Origin: Candidatus Aenigmatarchaeota archaeon
Lineage (GTDB): Archaea; Aenigmatarchaeota; Aenigmatarchaeia; QMZP01; JAUXAV01
Length of the DNA stretch: 8,667 bases
Assembly (NCBI GenBank): GCA_030619735.1
Contig: JAUXAV010000038.1
Location: forward strand, 1-8,667
Direction: 5' to 3'
Made by a program: the position numbers and the translations under genes. How positions within the stretch are numbered: the stretch's first letter is position 1; every line of letters starts with the position of its first letter. Positions 6,700 to 8,667 of this stretch are shown here, one piece after another. The notes beneath the pieces were generated by a model. That model searched no databases. It was not told where the DNA came from and was given only the letters and a program-made list of their open reading frames with translations.

Positions 6700-7278
6700 A
6701 TGAAAAAGGACATAAAAAAGGACGACTGGGCAGTGGTCCTGGATTTCCTTTCCCACGGCCACTACGGCATGAGCAGGTCCCAGCCTGTTGCCCAGGTCCT
6801 GGGGGAAAAATACTTCTCCCTTCTGGAGGTCATAGTAAGGGAGGGCCAGAACCTGAAGCCTGAGGAAAGGGTGTATATAGGGGACGGGAAGAGGGACAAG
6901 GTAAAGTATATTGCCGGAAGGATTGAGGTCAGGGAGCTTACGGTCGCTGCCAAGGAAGAGCTTGAGGACAATATTAAAGCAGTTGTTAAAAAGAACCCCA
7001 AGCAGTTCCTGGAATTCTTCAACAAGTCAGGGTCCATAACCACAAGGCTCCACCAGATAGAGCTCCTCCCTGGTATAGGCAGGAAGCATCTCTGGGCAAT
7101 AATATCAGAAAGGAAGAACAAGCCCTTTGAGAGCTTTGCGGACCTGAAGAAAAGGGTCCCATTGCTTCCGGACCCCATGAAGATGATAATGAGAAGAATC
7201 CTGGACGAACTGGATGACAAGGACAAGTACCGAATCTTCGTGCCCAGGATGGAGAAAAGCAAGAGGAGGGAGAGATAA
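6700..7278 (+). CDS. DUF655 / COG1491 predicted RNA-binding protein with helix-hairpin-helix
   Basis: This 192-residue protein belongs to the archaeal DUF655 family (COG1491), a predicted RNA-binding family encoded next to rpl21e and rpoF in many archaea. Its exact biochemical role is not established to my knowledge. The N-terminal part (8-75) has WAVVLDFL, then PVAQVLGEKYFSLLEV and RVYIGDGKRDKVKYIAGRI, consistent with an OB-like beta domain. The C-terminal part has a helix-hairpin-helix, HQIELLPGIGRKHLWAII (118-135), and a second hairpin-like segment ending LLPDPMKMIMRRILDEL, which suits nucleic-acid backbone binding. I chose the ATG at 6700: family similarity begins there, a G-rich ribosome-binding site precedes it, and the longer alternative would overlap rpoF by 80 bases. 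Its stop overlaps the next ATG by one base. Confidence 0.9.
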   Translation: MKKDIKKDDWAVVLDFLSHGHYGMSRSQPVAQVLGEKYFSLLEVIVREGQNLKPEERVYIGDGKRDKVKYIAGRIEVRELTVAAKEELEDNIKAVVKKNPKQFLEFFNKSGSITTRLHQIELLPGIGRKHLWAIISERKNKPFESFADLKKRVPLLPDPMKMIMRRILDELDDKDKYRIFVPRMEKSKRRER

Positions 7279-7712
7279 TGCCAACAGTAAAGGACATAAT
7301 GAACACGGATGTAAAGACAATAGCGCCAGGGGAGACAGTCCAGAAGACAGCGGAAATTATGAAGGAATTCAGGATAGGCTCCCTTATAGTCACAAAGGGA
7401 ACCAAGCTTGTAGGAATAGTGACAGAGAGGGATATCCTTAATAACGTGGTTGCAGAGGGAAAGGACCCCGGTGAAGTAAAGGTAGAGGAGGTAATGACCA
7501 AGGAGGTCATAATGGTCTCGCCTGAGATGGATATAGAGGAGGCCGTTGATTTGATGATGGACAAGAAGATAAAGAAGCTCCCTGTGGTCTCCGGCAACAA
7601 GCTCATAGGTATTGTGACTGCAACGGATATCATAACAGCAGAGCCCAGGATGCTCAAGCAGCTGGGGACACTGCTGGTTTTCGCAAAGAAAAAGAAACCC
7701 GTCGCAGGGTAA
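7278..7712 (+). CDS. Two-CBS-domain protein (putative nucleotide-sensing regulator)
   Basis: The 144 residues are almost entirely a Bateman module. CBS1 is about 5-59 (DIMNTDVKTIAPGETVQKTA, then GIVTERD at 46-52) and CBS2 about 70-120 (EVMTKEVIMVSPEMDIEEA, then GIVTATD at 111-117). The Asp ending each GIVTxxD motif is the residue that commonly contacts the ribose of bound AMP, ATP or SAM. A lysine-rich tail (AKKKKPVAG) ends the protein; no catalytic domain is fused, so it is presumably a stand-alone sensor. A strong GAGGAGGG ribosome-binding site (7263-7270) lies seven bases before the ATG, which overlaps the DUF655 stop by one base, so the two are probably translated together. Target and ligand cannot be read from the sequence. 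Confidence 0.93.
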   Translation: MPTVKDIMNTDVKTIAPGETVQKTAEIMKEFRIGSLIVTKGTKLVGIVTERDILNNVVAEGKDPGEVKVEEVMTKEVIMVSPEMDIEEAVDLMMDKKIKKLPVVSGNKLIGIVTATDIITAEPRMLKQLGTLLVFAKKKKPVAG

Positions 7713-7721
7713 TTTTATAAA
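7713..7721 (+). promoter_or_regulatory. TATA box for the 71-residue gene (leaderless-type)
   Basis: TTTTATAAA at 7713-7721 begins right after the CBS-protein stop codon. Its TTTATA core is centred about 26-27 nt before the ATG at 7743, matching the archaeal TATA-to-start distance. No Shine-Dalgarno sequence is present (ACTATCAATTCCTTTTT precedes the ATG). This mirrors the pus10 arrangement. The T-run at 7738-7742 could also help end the upstream operon. Confidence 0.6.
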
Positions 7722-7742
7722 TCTTACTATCAATTCCTTTTT

Positions 7743-7958
7743 ATGTTCAGATATAAATTGACAATTCCAGAAGACCCTTCTGGGTTAGCGCGGCTTCGCC
7801 CGGTATTGTCACAAAATTTCTACCCAACATGTTTTAAAATACAGGATAGTAAAACTCTCCTTTATGAAACTGACCTGGAATTAACCGAACTAGTAAAGAA
7901 AGAAATAAAAGACATCACCGGCAATGATCCTGTCCCTCTTAAGGAAAAATTCCCATAA
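7743..7958 (+). CDS. Hypothetical small protein, 71 aa
   Basis: I do not recognise a family. The protein is acidic-to-neutral, without membrane segments or cysteine clusters (one Cys). By eye it reads beta (FRYKLTI), helix (SGLARLRPVLSQ), beta hairpin (CFKIQDSKTLLYETDL), helix (ELTELVKKEIKDITG). This resembles half of a ferredoxin-like fold and, in order only, the KEOPS subunit Pcc1, but Pcc1 motifs are not evident, so no name is given. Support for a real gene: a well-placed TATA box, a leaderless ATG, and a full frame ending eight bases short of the converging gene. Base use is more AT-rich than its neighbours: 20 of 60 G+C at 7861-7920 versus 28 of 60 at 7141-7200 in the DUF655 gene. Confidence 0.65.
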   Translation: MFRYKLTIPEDPSGLARLRPVLSQNFYPTCFKIQDSKTLLYETDLELTELVKKEIKDITGNDPVPLKEKFP

Positions 7959-7984
7959 AAAGCCCTTCAAACCAGCATCAGGGC
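7957..7984 (-). terminator. Hairpin plus T-run terminator for the lipid-kinase gene
   Basis: On the minus strand GCCCT (7984-7980) pairs with AGGGC (7966-7962) around a 13-nt loop holding the TGA stop codon, and five T's (7961-7957) follow at once. A flanking G-T wobble can extend the stem. A second run of five T's occurs at 7949-7945. The T-runs alone would suit archaeal termination; the hairpin makes it look like a bacterial intrinsic terminator. It lies across the 3' end of the convergent 71-residue gene. Confidence 0.45.
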
Positions 7985-8587
7985 CAACCACATCACCGCT
8001 CCTGAGGCCAGGGGTATGAGCAGGTTGTCATCCAGGAGGCCCCTCCTGTTCAGATTCTTCAGGAAGCCCGCTTCCGGAACAAGCTCCACCAGGGTTCCAG
8101 CAATAGCGCCGGCCAGGGCAATAAACGGGTTTATAAAAATGGAGGCTGTCAGGAATGAGGATATCAGGAATGCCAGGGAGCCCTCCAGACTCTTCCCCCC
8201 GATTTGGTGCCTTCCCAGGGGGTTTCCAATAAGGGTGGAGAGGGAATCCCCAACAGCCAGGATTATGCATGCTGCAGATGCAACACTTAGCGGGAATATG
8301 AAAAAGGTCAGGGCAAAGGCAAAGTAAAACCAGAAGGCTCCCATAAAGGGCCTTGCTATATCCCTCCGGTCAAACCTGCTTACAAAGCCCCTCATCCTGG
8401 ATTCAAACCTGTGGATGAATTTCTCAAGCCTGTCCTCCACCCTCCTCACATACTCTGAATAAATCAGGAATGTGAATGCTATGAAAAAGCAGTAAAAGGA
8501 AACTATAAGGCCACCCGTAAACTGCGCAAGGATTATGAAAACCAGGCCTGAAAGATGCACGAACTGCCTGGGAATCTCTGTTCTCAT
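7967..8587 (-). CDS. SEC59/DGK1/phytol-kinase-like membrane lipid kinase
   Basis: This 206-residue polytopic membrane protein fits the COG0170 family (dolichol kinase SEC59, yeast DGK1, plant phytol kinase), which phosphorylates polyprenol or lipid alcohols, usually with CTP. Seen: RQFVHLSG (7-14) at the N-terminus; membrane segments near 15-45, 81-110, 136-152 and 155-171 plus one at the C-terminus; a basic cytoplasmic loop (48-78); the signature GDSLSTLIG (113-121) followed by GR (125-126) and KSLEGS (132-137); E168; and DDNLLIPL (186-193). The start is bounded by an in-frame TAA two codons upstream. A GGAG lies eight bases before the ATG, and a TATA element is centred about 24 nt upstream. 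In archaea the substrate could be dolichol for N-glycosylation or a geranylgeranyl alcohol; which one cannot be told. A CdsA-type cytidylyltransferase is less likely, as its C-terminal signature is absent. Confidence 0.85.
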   Translation of the reverse strand: MRTEIPRQFVHLSGLVFIILAQFTGGLIVSFYCFFIAFTFLIYSEYVRRVEDRLEKFIHRFESRMRGFVSRFDRRDIARPFMGAFWFYFAFALTFFIFPLSVASAACIILAVGDSLSTLIGNPLGRHQIGGKSLEGSLAFLISSFLTASIFINPFIALAGAIAGTLVELVPEAGFLKNLNRRGLLDDNLLIPLASGAVMWLALMLV

Positions 8588-8597
8588 ACCTTAAACT

Positions 8598-8614
8598 CCA
8601 TATAATATATAAAG
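8598..8614. promoter_or_regulatory. Divergent promoter with overlapping TATA elements
   Basis: The AT-rich core at 8600-8613 reads as TATATAAA on the plus strand (8606-8613) and TTTATATA on the minus strand (8613-8606). The plus-strand copy predicts a start near 8634, giving about 16 nt of leader before the TTG at 8651. The minus-strand copy is about 24 nt from the kinase ATG, near-leaderless. The two genes would compete for TBP on the same sequence. Confidence 0.5.
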
Positions 8615-8650
8615 GGGAAAGAATAATAATATTACAAGGAGGGGTTTAAC

Positions 8651-8667
8651 TTGAAAGGTATATCTCC
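8651..8667 (+). CDS. Start of a gene cut by the window edge; probable type IV pilin-like N-terminus
   Basis: A strong ribosome-binding site (AAGGAGGGG, 8636-8644; GGAGG ends eight bases before the start) precedes a TTG start codon. The readable codons are Met-Lys-Gly-Ile-Ser, then CC, which encodes Pro whatever the next base is. MKGISP matches the opening of class III signal peptides in archaeal type IV pilins and related secreted proteins, cleaved by the PibD peptidase after the Gly and normally followed by a hydrophobic stretch. Only six residues are visible, so the family call is an inference; the existence of a gene start is better supported. Confidence 0.45.

Noticed and set aside
7214..7441. 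A 75-codon plus-strand frame overlapping the DUF655/CBS junction
   Set aside because: It lies out of frame over two well-supported genes and encodes a low-complexity product; it is a shadow of the CBS gene.
7786..7805. GC-rich patch (GCGCGGCTTCGCCCGG) as a structured RNA or tRNA fragment
   Set aside because: No clean stem or cloverleaf can be formed, and it lies within the 71-residue coding frame.
8016..8327. A 103-codon plus-strand frame opposite the lipid kinase
   Set aside because: It is antisense to a gene with clear COG0170 motifs, is rich in Arg/Pro/Ala, and has no start signals.

Overview
This is a fragment of an archaeal chromosome, probably from an uncultivated DPANN-like lineage. 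The archaeal assignment is firm. It carries ribosomal protein L21e, RNA polymerase subunit F (Rpo4), a DUF655/COG1491 protein and an archaeal-type Pus10 in one short run, and promoters are TATA boxes rather than -35/-10 elements. The DPANN placement is only inference, from the style of the secreted protein (CARDB and six-cysteine modules). Arginine is written almost entirely as AGG/AGA and isoleucine very often as ATA across most genes.

Left half (1-4800, + strand): the 3' 1520 codons of a very large modular surface or secreted protein whose N-terminus lies outside the window. It contains CARDB domains, a tandem pair of six-cysteine modules, several Ig-like domains (two clearly duplicated), Gly-rich linkers, clustered CxxC motifs and a helical C-terminus. 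One base after its stop codon a 77-residue single-pass membrane protein begins, which looks like a co-expressed membrane partner.

Middle (4831-7712, + strand): an information-processing cluster, pus10 - rpl21e - rpoF - DUF655 - CBS-domain protein, with very tight spacing (2 nt, 12 nt, 43 nt, 1-nt overlap). A TATA box about 27 nt before the pus10 ATG suggests a leaderless transcript; the downstream genes have Shine-Dalgarno sequences. The cluster links tRNA modification (Psi54/55), the ribosome, RNA polymerase and a predicted RNA-binding protein. The place after DUF655 that I would expect to hold ksgA holds a two-CBS-domain protein instead.

Right end (7713-8667): a small AT-richer gene of unknown function with its own leaderless-type promoter converges on a minus-strand gene for a polytopic SEC59/DGK1/phytol-kinase-like lipid kinase, which ends in a hairpin plus T-run. 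A shared AT-rich divergent promoter separates that kinase from a gene that begins 17 nt before the window edge. Its first residues, MKGISP, match the class III signal peptide of archaeal type IV pilins.

No rRNA, tRNA, CRISPR array or insertion sequence was seen, and no gene-free stretch exceeds 300 bases. The most unusual material is the modular surface protein with its membrane partner, not the conserved cluster. I did not find a clearly new multi-gene system.
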